Source of the DNA: Cyanobium usitatum str. Tous
GTDB lineage: Bacteria > Cyanobacteriota > Cyanobacteriia > PCC-6307 > Cyanobiaceae
Length of the DNA stretch: 64,000 nucleotides
Reading direction: 5' to 3'
Assembly (NCBI RefSeq): GCF_003011885.1
Contig: NZ_PXXO01000001.1
Coordinates: 1 to 64,000 of the forward strand
Below the pieces are notes generated by a model, which was given only the letters and a program-made list of their open reading frames with translations, did no database searches and was not told where the DNA came from. Shown here one piece after another: positions 6,836-13,250 of the stretch. Position 1 is the first letter of the stretch; the number at the start of each line of letters is the position of its first letter. Position numbers and translations under genes: made by a program.

Positions 6836-6855
6836 GTTCACTGAACGCCAGGACT

Positions 6856-7083
6856 ATGCGGGTTACATCAGTTGGAACCGATCACCTTTTGTGTCTCAGC
6901 GAGGATGAGGTTGGTCTGCTGGTGGATCTGTGCCACGCAGGTGCCTTCTCGGAGCACATCGCCTCTTCTGCTGAACGACGGGAGCGTGTGGATGCCTTTA
7001 TGTGGCAGGTGCAGCAGTCGCTGTTGCCAGCAGTCCAGAAGCGTTACGGCAGAAAGGCGTTGAAGAGGTCTAGGACGGCGTAG
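6856..7083 (+). CDS. Small paralogous hypothetical protein B
   Basis: 75 residues, 20 nt downstream of its paralogue at 6626-6835 and probably co-transcribed. Shared pattern: MR(I/V)T, HLL.LS..E...LV, then a helical region and QL/QSL near the end. This copy ends in a basic tail (KRYGRKALKRSRTA) absent from the first, which might bind nucleic acid. Confidence 0.55.
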   Translation: MRVTSVGTDHLLCLSEDEVGLLVDLCHAGAFSEHIASSAERRERVDAFMWQVQQSLLPAVQKRYGRKALKRSRTA

Positions 7084-7094
7084 GGGCAAGAGAC

Positions 7095-7229
7095 CTACTT
7101 CTTGACGCCTTCCTGAGGTGTTGCACCTGGTTGCCCATTCATCTGTCCGCAGCAGCAGCACTGGGCATAAGCAGCAGTCCCCATCAGCAGGGTTCCAGTG
7201 GTCAGAGCAAGAAGCAGCAGGCGCTTCAT
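7095..7229 (-). CDS. 44-residue exported peptide with a four-cysteine cluster
   Basis: A short ORF with an excellent signal peptide: MKRLLLLALTTGTLLMGTAA then YA, cleavage expected after AYA. The mature part starts QCCCCGQMNGQPG, four consecutive Cys, followed by a short hydrophilic tail ending in KK. Four adjacent Cys in a roughly 22-residue mature peptide suggest metal binding, disulfide crosslinking or a modified peptide. It converges on the 6856 gene. No family recognised. Confidence 0.5.
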   Translation of the reverse strand: MKRLLLLALTTGTLLMGTAAYAQCCCCGQMNGQPGATPQEGVKK

Positions 7230-7259
7230 TTGGGTCTTGTGCGAAGTCGTAAACGCACT

Positions 7260-7661
7260 CTATGGACGCTTTCTGCTGTTGGTGACTGCCTTGGCGATCA
7301 GGGACTCAATGGACTCCTTGACCTCACCACCCAAGCGTGAGTAGTATAGGTGTATCTGCCCGCCCTGTGCCTGCTGTTGAAGACCCTTGTTGGCATCCCT
7401 GACTTCGGAGTCGTATTCCCAACTGGTTCGTGACCGCTGCTTGAGAACCCAACCGCCAGGGGCACGAACACCAAAGCGGAGTTCGGCATCGCCAAAGGTG
7501 CTCAGTAGTACAGCGTCTATGGAGTGGCGCTCCTGCTCCAGGGTCTTGATGATGCATAATGCTGCATAGTGCATCACCAACGCAACCAGCGTCGCACCAA
7601 GTGAGGCATTCCTTTTGACCCCAATTTCAACAAGAAGATGCACGAATTGCGGAGAAGTCAA
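7260..7661 (-). CDS. Hypothetical protein, full-length paralogue of the 14-253 gene
   Basis: 133 residues; the start is uncertain (7661, or internal ATG near 7557). The middle IKTLEQERH...LLSTF...VRAPGGWVLKQ matches the truncated protein at 14-253. The C-terminal part (QIHLYYSRLGGEVKESIESL) is also found, with a stop codon, in a remnant at 8932-9035. Predicted helical, no membrane span. Unknown family, evidently mobile or recombining within this region. Confidence 0.5.
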   Translation of the reverse strand: MTSPQFVHLLVEIGVKRNASLGATLVALVMHYAALCIIKTLEQERHSIDAVLLSTFGDAELRFGVRAPGGWVLKQRSRTSWEYDSEVRDANKGLQQQAQGGQIHLYYSRLGGEVKESIESLIAKAVTNSRKRP

Positions 7662-8089
7662 ACTCCTAACCGCCGAGCATTTCCAGGCAATTCGTTTTTT
7701 TGTAAGGAAATTTTCATTTTATTGCAATTCCTGTGATCCAGAATCAAAAACAATAAAGAGACGCCCTAAGGGCACTTGAAGGTTGATTTGATTCAAGGCG
7801 CCAAGGCGGGTCTTTCAAGTGCTCTTTGGGGGAGGAGGCACCTCTGATCTACCCGACTCTCCAAGGTCTTATTCTTCAAGGGGAGCACCGCCTCAGAGGT
7901 TTTCGCAGTCGGTGCTAAGACGTGAGGTTCTATTGCGGATTATTCAGAAGTGGCGTAATTTAGGATATAATGAGTGTGTTAAAGGTTCTTGCTTAGAGTG
8001 TACAGAGTAGGCAATCGTCCCGCAAATCTCCATGCCATTCTTTCTTCCATTAGTCAACTGCCAAGAATCCACGACTTCGGTGACAGCAA
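7662..8089. other. Intergenic stretch with a long imperfect inverted repeat
   Basis: No convincing gene in 428 bp. Positions 7768-7780 and 7814-7826 (GGCACTTGAA and TTCAAGTGC cores) pair over 12 of 13 bases around 33 nt. CTTGAA at 7775-7780 can alternatively pair with TTCAAG at 7792-7797. Bases about 7863-7925 weakly resemble the PIHQG gene family at 9042. This may be a structured leader or decayed DNA. Confidence 0.3.
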
Positions 8090-8278
8090 ATGGTTGCCCA
8101 CAACAACAATAGTGACCGCTACCAATTAAACCCAGATAGTTTTCCACGTCGCATAGACCTTGAGGTCTCAGAAGAGGTGCTTGCCTACCTGCAACGGATT
8201 AGCGACAGGACTGGTAGGTCCATCGACCAAATCGCTGCCGCCATCATTGCCCAGAATGCCGAACAACATGATTCTTAA
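8090..8278 (+). CDS. Ribbon-helix-helix-like small protein
   Basis: 62 residues. RIDLEVSEEVLAYLQRIS and then GRSIDQIAAAIIAQNAEQ fit strand-helix-turn-helix of an RHH domain, with a short N-terminal extension (HNNNSDRYQLNPDSF). Probably a DNA-binding regulator. A second RHH-like gene follows 90 bp downstream on the same strand. Confidence 0.55.
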   Translation: MVAHNNNSDRYQLNPDSFPRRIDLEVSEEVLAYLQRISDRTGRSIDQIAAAIIAQNAEQHDS

Positions 8279-8368
8279 CTGTTTGACCTTTAGTTATAAA
8301 TGTCCACGGTTACTGGTATCTCGTGCTAAAGTAATAATGGCGTTTTGCTGAGGTTAGGGGAGCGGCAT

Positions 8369-8563
8369 ATGAATGTCTCTTCAGAGGTTGATGAAGATCC
8401 GAGCAAGGAGACTATTTCCCTCTCTCACAAGCGGATTACAGTTACAATTTCCGTTGCAACAGCGAGGAAACTAATGATGAGAAGTCGTGCGGAAGGGAGA
8501 TCTTTGAGTAATCTTGCTTCGTATATTCTGGAGCAAGCATTGGCAAGTGATTCTCAAGACTGA
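8369..8563 (+). CDS. Ribbon-helix-helix-like small protein
   Basis: 64 residues from ATG 8369, chosen over TTG 8345 because AGGGGAG lies 6 nt before it. KRITVTISVATARKLMMRS is the strand and first helix; GRSLSNLASYILEQALA is the second helix. Upstream, TTACTG and TAATAAT at 16 bp spacing (about 8313-8339) are a plausible promoter. DNA-binding regulator or orphan antitoxin. Confidence 0.6.
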   Translation: MNVSSEVDEDPSKETISLSHKRITVTISVATARKLMMRSRAEGRSLSNLASYILEQALASDSQD

Positions 8564-8600
8564 AAACAGTGCTCTGCACTCTTAGTCAACGAAGAAGAGA

Positions 8601-8906
8601 TCAGTGCGCCTGTAGCAGTGCCCGATTGAGGTTGTCGTCGCACCCCACCACTAACTGCGGGTAGATGCTGCCTTCTTTGTAGGCGGCATAGGCGTGAGCA
8701 CAGACCGCTCGGGTTGTCTCCTGCCACTGCTTAAAAAGTGCCTTGGGCACCTTTTGCTTCAACTGGTCTGTGGATTGCTCCCAGGACTGACCAGCGCAAT
8801 AGCGCATCTCCACGGTGTTCTCTCCAGGGCACTGGATCTTGGGTTCCTGGGCGTGAATAGCAGCGGGGAGCAGGAACACGCCTGTGACGACCAGCAGGTG
8901 CTTCAT
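8601..8906 (-). CDS. Exported LprI/DUF1311-like protein
   Basis: 101 residues. MKHLLVVTGVFLLPAAIHAQ is a signal peptide cut after IHA. The mature part CPGENTVEMRYCAGQSWEQS has the Cys-T-EM-x-C-A pattern of the lysozyme-inhibitor LprI-like family (DUF1311), and two further Cys (AVCAHAY, VGCDDN) complete the expected disulfides. DUF1311 proteins act in the periplasm. The assignment rests on pattern recognition. Confidence 0.6.
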   Translation of the reverse strand: MKHLLVVTGVFLLPAAIHAQEPKIQCPGENTVEMRYCAGQSWEQSTDQLKQKVPKALFKQWQETTRAVCAHAYAAYKEGSIYPQLVVGCDDNLNRALLQAH

Positions 8907-8931
8907 CGGAATCTTCTGGCGCTGCTTGAAG

Positions 8932-9035
8932 GGTATGGACGCTTTCCGCTGTTGGCGACTGCCTTGGCGGTAAGGGACTCAATGGACTCCTTGACCCCAC
9001 CACCTCAGGGCGAGTAGTACAGGTGTATCTGCTTT
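8932..9035 (-). pseudogene. C-terminal remnant of the 7260-family gene
   Basis: About 100 bp aligning with 7258-7358. The minus-strand frame reads QIHLYYSP-stop-GGGVKESIESL, so the copy has no start and carries an internal TGA. It lies between the DUF1311 gene and the 9042 gene. Confidence 0.5.
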
Positions 9036-9041
9036 TGTGCG

Positions 9042-9308
9042 ATGCCTGCTGCCCGCCCTGTGCCACCTGCCGTCTCCTCTGAGGAATGGGAGTTCCTTGA
9101 GTGGAATGTCCTCAAACCATCCCGCTCCTCAAGCGTCTGTATCACCTGTCAGCACTTTCGCTACGAGGTCGGCAGGCACTGCGTCACCCTGCTGACCTGT
9201 CCGATTCATCAGGGTCTGATCCCCCAAGGTGAGCACCTGACCAGGCGGTGTTCCCAGTGGGTGCCAAGGCAGGAGGTGGCGGTTGGGTGGTGTTCTGAAG
9301 GTGGGTAG
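9042..9308 (+). CDS. Small Cys/His-containing protein of the PIHQG family
   Basis: 88 residues. The motif CITCQHFRYEVGRHCVTLLTC (read as C-x2-C-x-H ... H-C ... C) and then IPQGEHLTRRC form a Cys/His set typical of small zinc-binding domains, ending QWVPRQE...WCSEGG. No named family is claimed. Two incomplete copies exist nearby (9868-9975, 12370-12450), so this is the intact member. Confidence 0.55.
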   Translation: MPAARPVPPAVSSEEWEFLEWNVLKPSRSSSVCITCQHFRYEVGRHCVTLLTCPIHQGLIPQGEHLTRRCSQWVPRQEVAVGWCSEGG

Positions 9309-9357
9309 TGCTTTGAGTGTGTCCGCCTGAAGACCTGCGGCAATCACCCCATGGCGT

Positions 9358-9470
9358 GAGTGTAAATGCCTAATAGCGTTAGGGAGTCGTGATGAGCGAC
9401 GGGAAGCATGTCCCTGGCGGAGTCGAACACGCCAGGGATTTTTTTGTGAACAAACCTTGCCCATGCTCGC
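9358..9470 (+). ncRNA. Duplicated hairpin element with intrinsic terminator (copy 1)
   Basis: Aligns over about 105 bp with 13567-13672, including a 44-base identical core. Three possible hairpins: AATGC/GCGTT around CTAATA; GTCG/CGAC around TGATGAG; and TCCCTGGCG (9411-9419) with CGCCAGGGA (9430-9438), followed by seven T (9439-9445), a textbook terminator. In the other copy the last stem keeps pairing through a G-U wobble. Small RNA candidate. Reverse-complemented, part reads GTTCGACTCCGCC like a tRNA/tmRNA T-arm, so an old attachment site is the alternative. No promoter is evident. Confidence 0.45.
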
Positions 9471-9601
9471 GCTCAATACCAGTGCCTGACTGAAATATCC
9501 CTCTATGGCGGTGTTCGACCCGTCCATAGGTCGAGGAAGTGGGCGGAGATTTCGTCCCCGTTGCTCACGCCCCACTCCTCTCTCTCTTCGCCCGAACACC
9601 G

Positions 9602-9862
9602 ATGAAGAGCGTCATTGCTACTGGTCTGACGGGCGTTCTGGCATCCCTTGCTCTGATGACCAGTTCTGCCCTTGCTCAGCAGATGTTCCCTGCTGGCGGA
9701 AGTGGTGGGACCTCCTGCCCAGGCGGTTCCAGTTACAAGGGCAGCGGGTATTGCCTTGCCACCAAACCAGGGCAGCAGTTCTTCCCTGCTGGTGGCAGTG
9801 GCGGCACCTCCTGCCCAGTAGGTTCCAGTTATGCGGGGTCTGGTTACTGCAAGACGCGCTGA
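9602..9862 (+). CDS. Exported protein with two tandem Gly/Cys repeats
   Basis: 86 residues from ATG 9602; the open frame extends upstream but only this start gives a signal peptide (MKSVIATGLTGVLASLALMT, cleavage after ALA). The mature protein is two copies of a unit beginning QQMFPAGGSGGTSCP and ending SSYKGSGYC, separated by LATKPG, so each unit has two Cys and many Gly/Ser. It is possibly a disulfide-linked surface or matrix peptide. Not a known family. Confidence 0.55.
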   Translation: MKSVIATGLTGVLASLALMTSSALAQQMFPAGGSGGTSCPGGSSYKGSGYCLATKPGQQFFPAGGSGGTSCPVGSSYAGSGYCKTR

Positions 9863-9867
9863 CCCTT

Positions 9868-9975
9868 CCGATTCATCAGGGTCTGATTCTCCAAGGCGAG
9901 CACCTGACTAAGCGGTGCTCTCAGTGGGTGGTATCGCAGGAGGTCAAGCGTGGGTGGTGTCCTGAGGGTGGGTGA
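9868..9975 (+). pseudogene. C-terminal remnant of the PIHQG gene family
   Basis: About 105 bp matching the 3' end of the 9042 gene (9198-9306): IHQGLILQGEHLTKRCSQWV and then RGWCPEGG, without any start. It begins directly after the stop of the repeat-protein gene. Confidence 0.55.
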
Positions 9976-10293
9976 GTGATGTTGGGGTAGGTTAGATGCC
10001 CAGATTTGTTCTGGCGCAAGCGATTTGCGTCTTCCGTCGAGTTCACGGAAGGAAATAGATGGTGGGGTAAATGTTGGGGTAATTCGTACCCCAACACCTG
10101 AAAAAGGTCTGAGAGAGTCCGTATAAGACCGAACTCGACGGACACCCTCTCCGCTTCTCAAGAGTTTTCAAAGGGTCTGGTTCGTCCAGACCCTTTGTTG
10201 TATCTGGATTTTTGGGGAGTAGGTGGTCCAGGTGAATCCACCTAAAACCAAAAATATCTGCACATTTTGCGGTTCAATCCTTTTGATCTGCTG
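9976..10293. other. Hairpin-rich non-coding stretch
   Basis: No supported gene. It holds several perfect inverted repeats: CTTCCGT/ACGGAAG (about 10031-10051); TGTTGGGGTA (10072-10081) with TACCCCAACA (10087-10096) around ATTCG; AAAGGGTCTGG (10170-10180) with CCAGACCCTTT (10186-10196) around TTCGT; and the nested TTTTTGG/CCAAAAA with AGGTGG/CCACCT (10209-10254). The last probably terminates the minus-strand genes ending at 10294. CACCCTCTCCGCTT at 10143-10156 recurs at 12655. Confidence 0.4.
10209..10254 (-). terminator. Nested inverted repeat downstream of the lipoprotein gene
   Basis: Outer arms TTTTTGG (10209-10215) and CCAAAAA (10248-10254), inner arms AGGTGG (10221-10226) and CCACCT (10238-10243). 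Read on the minus strand it lies 40 nt after the stop at 10294 and could end that transcript; there is only a short T tract. Confidence 0.35.
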
Positions 10294-10587
10294 TCAGCGC
10301 CTCTCTGTGATGGGTTCCCACTCCGCCTTCATTCCGATGTCTGGTGCGCCCGATTCCTTGTTGGTCTTCTCCACCCACTGCGCCCTGACGATCCTGTGAC
10401 CTTTGAGGGCTTGGCGCATTCCTGGTGGCGCCTGGGCAGCGGCGCAGGAGTTGCCTCCATTGCTGCAGGCACTGGATCCCGACTGGTTTGCCTTAATCCC
10501 GCAACCACCCATCACCAGCAACCCAAGGCACAGTGCAAAAATTTTTGCTCGGCGTAATTCGGAACCCACTCGTATGTCTTCAGTCAA
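10294..10587 (-). CDS. Small lipoprotein
   Basis: 97 residues from TTG 10587; GTG at 10569 is an equally good start. KIFALCLGLLVMGGCG is a lipoprotein signal peptide with lipobox VMGGC, so the mature protein is lipidated. The remainder is short and hydrophilic with no family match. It overlaps the upstream exported-protein gene by 8 bp, indicating one operon. Confidence 0.55.
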   Translation of the reverse strand: MTEDIRVGSELRRAKIFALCLGLLVMGGCGIKANQSGSSACSNGGNSCAAAQAPPGMRQALKGHRIVRAQWVEKTNKESGAPDIGMKAEWEPITERR

Positions 10588-10981
10588 GGAAGAAATAAGT
10601 CAAATGAATACCTTTCCCGACATATTCGTGCTTGACTCCACCCTCGTAGAAAGTCCCTCTGTAGAAGGCGGGTATAGTTTTAGCGTTTCCAGGCGGCGTG
10701 ATGATTTTTACATTACAGGTTTGCACCTTTTCTGAGATCTTTTTGCAGGACTCAAGATTTCTTGTTATTTCGTAGACCGAGTGATCTGCGAAAGTAATCA
10801 TATCAAAGGATTGCTTTTCAGTTGTGGCACCTGCAATAGGAGTGATCGCGCAGTAGTCACGCTTGCCATTTCTTTCGCAATTGGGGGAAAGCTGTGCATT
10901 GGCGTTTGGGAGTACCGTTGCTGCATAACCGCCCAGAACTGCGATGGCGGCAACAGTTCCAAAGTGACTCTTCAAGTTCAT
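10580..10981 (-). CDS. Exported hypothetical protein
   Basis: 133 residues from ATG 10981; an upstream ATG at 11032 would bury the signal peptide. MNLKSHFGTVAAIAVLGGYA leads to a cut after ANA. The mature domain has Cys pairs (NCERNGKRDYC, CKKISEKVQTC) and is beta-rich at the C-terminus (IPAFYRGTFYEGG). Unknown family. Followed by the lipoprotein gene with an 8 bp overlap. Confidence 0.55.
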   Translation of the reverse strand: MNLKSHFGTVAAIAVLGGYAATVLPNANAQLSPNCERNGKRDYCAITPIAGATTEKQSFDMITFADHSVYEITRNLESCKKISEKVQTCNVKIITPPGNAKTIPAFYRGTFYEGGVKHEYVGKGIHLTYFFLD

Positions 10982-11097
10982 GACCTGTGTTTGCTGAGTG
11001 ATAGCGGAGTCTTCGCTGGAGGAATACCGCATTTTGCAAAACTAAACCTGTCTCCTTTTGTCCTTGGTTGTTCGCCAGCGTCCTCTCTCAATCATCA

Positions 11098-11242
11098 CGC
11101 CGCCTGCTGATTCTTCTGCCAGACCCGCTCCGGCGCCAATTGCAAAGACCGACAGTGGTCACGAATCCCGTTTCCAAGCAAGGGAACAGCAGGGTCTGCC
11201 CACGGAGGTTTTGGAGTTTTGTCGGGTTGACGGTCACACCAC
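11098..11242 (-). pseudogene. Remnant of a duplicated zinc-finger-like / membrane protein pair
   Basis: On the minus strand, directly after the transporter stop, a short frame reads KLQNLRGQTLLFPCLETGFV like the protein at 6179-6481. It then jumps to DNA matching about 5998-6035 in the following membrane-protein gene. The intervening 350 bp of that pair are missing, so this is an internally deleted copy of both genes. Confidence 0.5.
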
Positions 11243-11246
11243 TCCC

Positions 11247-12323
11247 TTAGTGCTGGTGACGGTGGTGCCCATCGCTGACATGCGGATGGGCATGGGCAAT
11301 AGGTTCGTGCCGATGCGGATGAGAGTGCCAGTAGGCACCATCTGTTCGCACCCCGTTCGCTTCGTCATTGGGATGCTGGTGGGCATGGTGCTGGTCCTGG
11401 TCGCCAGGGTTATGGAGGTGTTTGTGTTCATGCCACACCTCGTCATGGCGATGCCAATGTGCATGGTCTTCATTGAGCAGCAGTACAACTCCAACCACCA
11501 TCAAGACGCCAGAGGCAATCATGTTGGCGCTGAGTGCTTCTTTGAGGGCAAGGACAGCAAACCCTGCTCCAACAAATGGTGCCGTCGCAAAAATCACTGA
11601 TTCCCTGGCAGCGCCCAACTCCCGCAGCGCCAGCAGATCCAACCAGATCGAAAGTCCATATCCGATTCCGCCAATCGCCAGGAGCACCACGACCTCCATG
11701 GGGGTTGGGAACCTTGCCCCTGTTAGTCCTGCCAGCAGCAGCATCGGCACTGATGCTCCAACCGATTTCAGTAAAGCGATCTGCATCGGGTCTCTGATGC
11801 TCAGGCGCTGACTGATGTTGTTGTCTATGCCCCATCCAAGACACGCCAGGGCGATAAATACCGCTCCATGAAGGGTCGTTCCTGAAGCGGTGCCGCTCCC
11901 GATGACCAATGCCCCAGCAATGATTAGTGCCGCTGCCGCAGTGCCTTTGCCGCTCAGGTGTTCCCTGCCAATCAGGACAGCAATCCCCATCGTGAACACC
12001 GCTTCCAGGTTCAGCAGCAAGGACGCAGAACCCGCTGACAGGAGTGCCAACCCGCTGACCAGGCAGATGGGAGCAGCAATGCCGCCAAGCAGGGTCAGCA
12101 ACGCCAGCATCCCCAGGTCCTGGCGCTTGACCGAACTCTCTTGAGTGCTTTGCCCCCGCACTGCCCTTGCCGTCAGCAGTGCCAGTGCAGATCCCCCATA
12201 GAGCAGTCCCGCCAGGGCAAGCGGCGATCCTGCTGAGGTCAAGGTGCTGACCAGCGGGGCGCTCAGACCAAAGATCACTGCAGCAAGCAGACCTTTGAGC
12301 AGTCCTTGGCGCCGGTGGTCCAT
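11247..12323 (-). CDS. EamA/DMT-family transporter with His-rich C-terminal tail
   Basis: 358 residues. Ten hydrophobic segments in two EamA repeats (about 10-140 and 150-282) identify a drug/metabolite transporter of the inner membrane. A hydrophilic tail follows (from about 284: DHAHWHRHDEVWHEHKHLH and more), with roughly 25 His, ending HHRHQH. His-rich tails suggest divalent metal binding (Zn, Ni, Co), so metal or metal-complex export is an inference. A similar conserved tail occurs in other EamA proteins. The only clear metabolic-type gene in the accessory region. Confidence 0.85.
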   Translation of the reverse strand: MDHRRQGLLKGLLAAVIFGLSAPLVSTLTSAGSPLALAGLLYGGSALALLTARAVRGQSTQESSVKRQDLGMLALLTLLGGIAAPICLVSGLALLSAGSASLLLNLEAVFTMGIAVLIGREHLSGKGTAAAALIIAGALVIGSGTASGTTLHGAVFIALACLGWGIDNNISQRLSIRDPMQIALLKSVGASVPMLLLAGLTGARFPTPMEVVVLLAIGGIGYGLSIWLDLLALRELGAARESVIFATAPFVGAGFAVLALKEALSANMIASGVLMVVGVVLLLNEDHAHWHRHDEVWHEHKHLHNPGDQDQHHAHQHPNDEANGVRTDGAYWHSHPHRHEPIAHAHPHVSDGHHRHQH

Positions 12324-12369
12324 CTATCAATCCTAAATCCAGTCTCCGTATTGGATCAAGGCGATTGCC

Positions 12370-12450
12370 GCCTGCGTATCTGCTCTTGTGCGATGCCTGC
12401 TGCCGTTCCTGTGCCACCTGCCCCATTCATCAGGGTCTGATTCCTCAGGG
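12370..12450 (+). pseudogene. Internally deleted copy of the PIHQG gene
   Basis: Starts like the 9042 gene (ATGCCTGCTGCC... CCACCTGCC) and then jumps to its C-terminal coding DNA (CCATTCATCAGGGTCTGATT), now out of frame with an early TGA. The shared sequence also covers about 20 bp upstream of the ATG. Confidence 0.45.
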
Positions 12451-12646
12451 GGGAATCTCAGGTTACAACAGCACCGAAGTCGGAATCGGAACCTTCTGTT
12501 GAGTTACACGAATCTTTGCCCCATGGCATCCCACTCAGGTTCAGTGAATCTCGTCTGGTTTTGTGAGATGTTTTGTTAGATCTCAAGATGAGATTGCTGT
12601 CTTTTTTCTCCTAATCCATTCCAGGGCAACCCATGTTGTTTTCAAA

Positions 12647-12668
12647 TCGAATCCCACCCTCTCCGCTT
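12647..12668 (+). repeat. tRNA-Ser-like 3' fragment, possible attachment-site relic
   Basis: TCGAATCCCACCCTCTCCGC resembles the T-arm and acceptor 3' half of a cyanobacterial tRNA-Ser; no 5' half is present. The last 14 bases (12655-12668) recur exactly at 10143-10156. The fragment abuts the truncated end of an RHH gene copy (12667-12742). Such fragments mark integration at tRNA genes; an integrase is absent. Confidence 0.4.
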
Positions 12669-12742
12669 ATGCAGAGACCAGTTTCATTGTTTCCTCACTG
12701 ACACGGATGCCGAACTGCTTTGGAGCACCGGGATGGTCGTTT
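12667..12742 (-). pseudogene. Fragment of the RHH gene
   Basis: Minus-strand frame DHPGAPKQFGIRVSEETMKL then VSA-stop matches residues 4-25 of the RHH protein at 253-447. The ATG is lost (a TAA stands just upstream) and the helical part is cut off at the tRNA-like fragment. Confidence 0.6.
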
Positions 12743-12755
12743 TAACAATCGTTGC

Positions 12756-12796
12756 TTGCCTGATAGAGCCAAGCAGGCTATGGCTCTATCAGGCAA
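12756..12796 (-). terminator. Perfect 16-bp inverted repeat at the end of the 12789 gene
   Basis: TTGCCTGATAGAGCCA (12756-12771) and its exact complement (12781-12796) flank a 9-nt loop. It overlaps the last codons of the minus-strand gene, so it probably ends or protects that transcript; there is no T run. Confidence 0.45.
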
Positions 12797-13250
12797 ATCG
12801 TGACACCTGCCATTCGGCATTGCCTTTGCTTTGCGTAAGATGAATGATGTTTTCAAAATCTTTCTCGTCCCGCCATTTGAGTTCAGCATTAATGCTAATA
12901 TTGTCAGGCGTAATATTATTATTTAGGCTTAAGTGTTCTGCTGCAAATTCCAATATTTTTAATGCCTGGGGTAGCTGGGAGAGCCATCGGTGATGCTTGT
13001 TTTCGTATTTTATCTCAATTGCAATATGCTCAATCGCAGCATTTAGCGCAGTTGGGTCGTCAATTAATTCCTCTTTGCTTTGAGTGCCATCGCCGCAAAT
13101 ATTGATATAGAAGTATATGCTTCCTTTGATTGCAGGTGCTTTTAGGATGCTATCGCTACCAATTTTGGTAAGTAGTTCCCTATGCTCTTCAACCGTCTCC
13201 TCGCCAAGGCGACTGCCTAACTGCTTTGGAGAGCCTGGCTGTTCGTTCAT
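12789..13250 (-). CDS. Hypothetical protein with RHH-family N-terminal module
   Basis: 153 residues. The first 20 (MNEQPGSPKQLGSRLGEETV) are homologous to the start of the RHH protein at 253-447, and about 35 bp of 5' leader DNA are shared too. The rest is unrelated: an AT-rich, Ile/Asn-rich domain without a signal peptide. This looks like a chimera in which a common 5' module was joined to a new C-terminal domain. Function unknown. Confidence 0.55.
   Translation of the reverse strand: MNEQPGSPKQLGSRLGEETVEEHRELLTKIGSDSILKAPAIKGSIYFYINICGDGTQSKEELIDDPTALNAAIEHIAIEIKYENKHHRWLSQLPQALKILEFAAEHLSLNNNITPDNISINAELKWRDEKDFENIIHLTQSKGNAEWQVSRFA

Noticed and set aside
9358-9470. Yfr1/Yfr2-type small RNA
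   Set aside because: The characteristic loop motifs of those families as I know them are absent; only the terminator-like stem is common.
11470-12426. 318-codon minus-strand frame over the EamA transporter
   Set aside because: Same strand, other frame as the transporter; the Trp/Arg/Gly-rich translation lacks any domain, while the transporter frame has ten membrane spans.
12601-12668. Complete tRNA-Ser gene
   Set aside because: Only the T-arm and acceptor 3' strand resemble tRNA-Ser; no D-arm, anticodon arm or matching 5' acceptor is present upstream.
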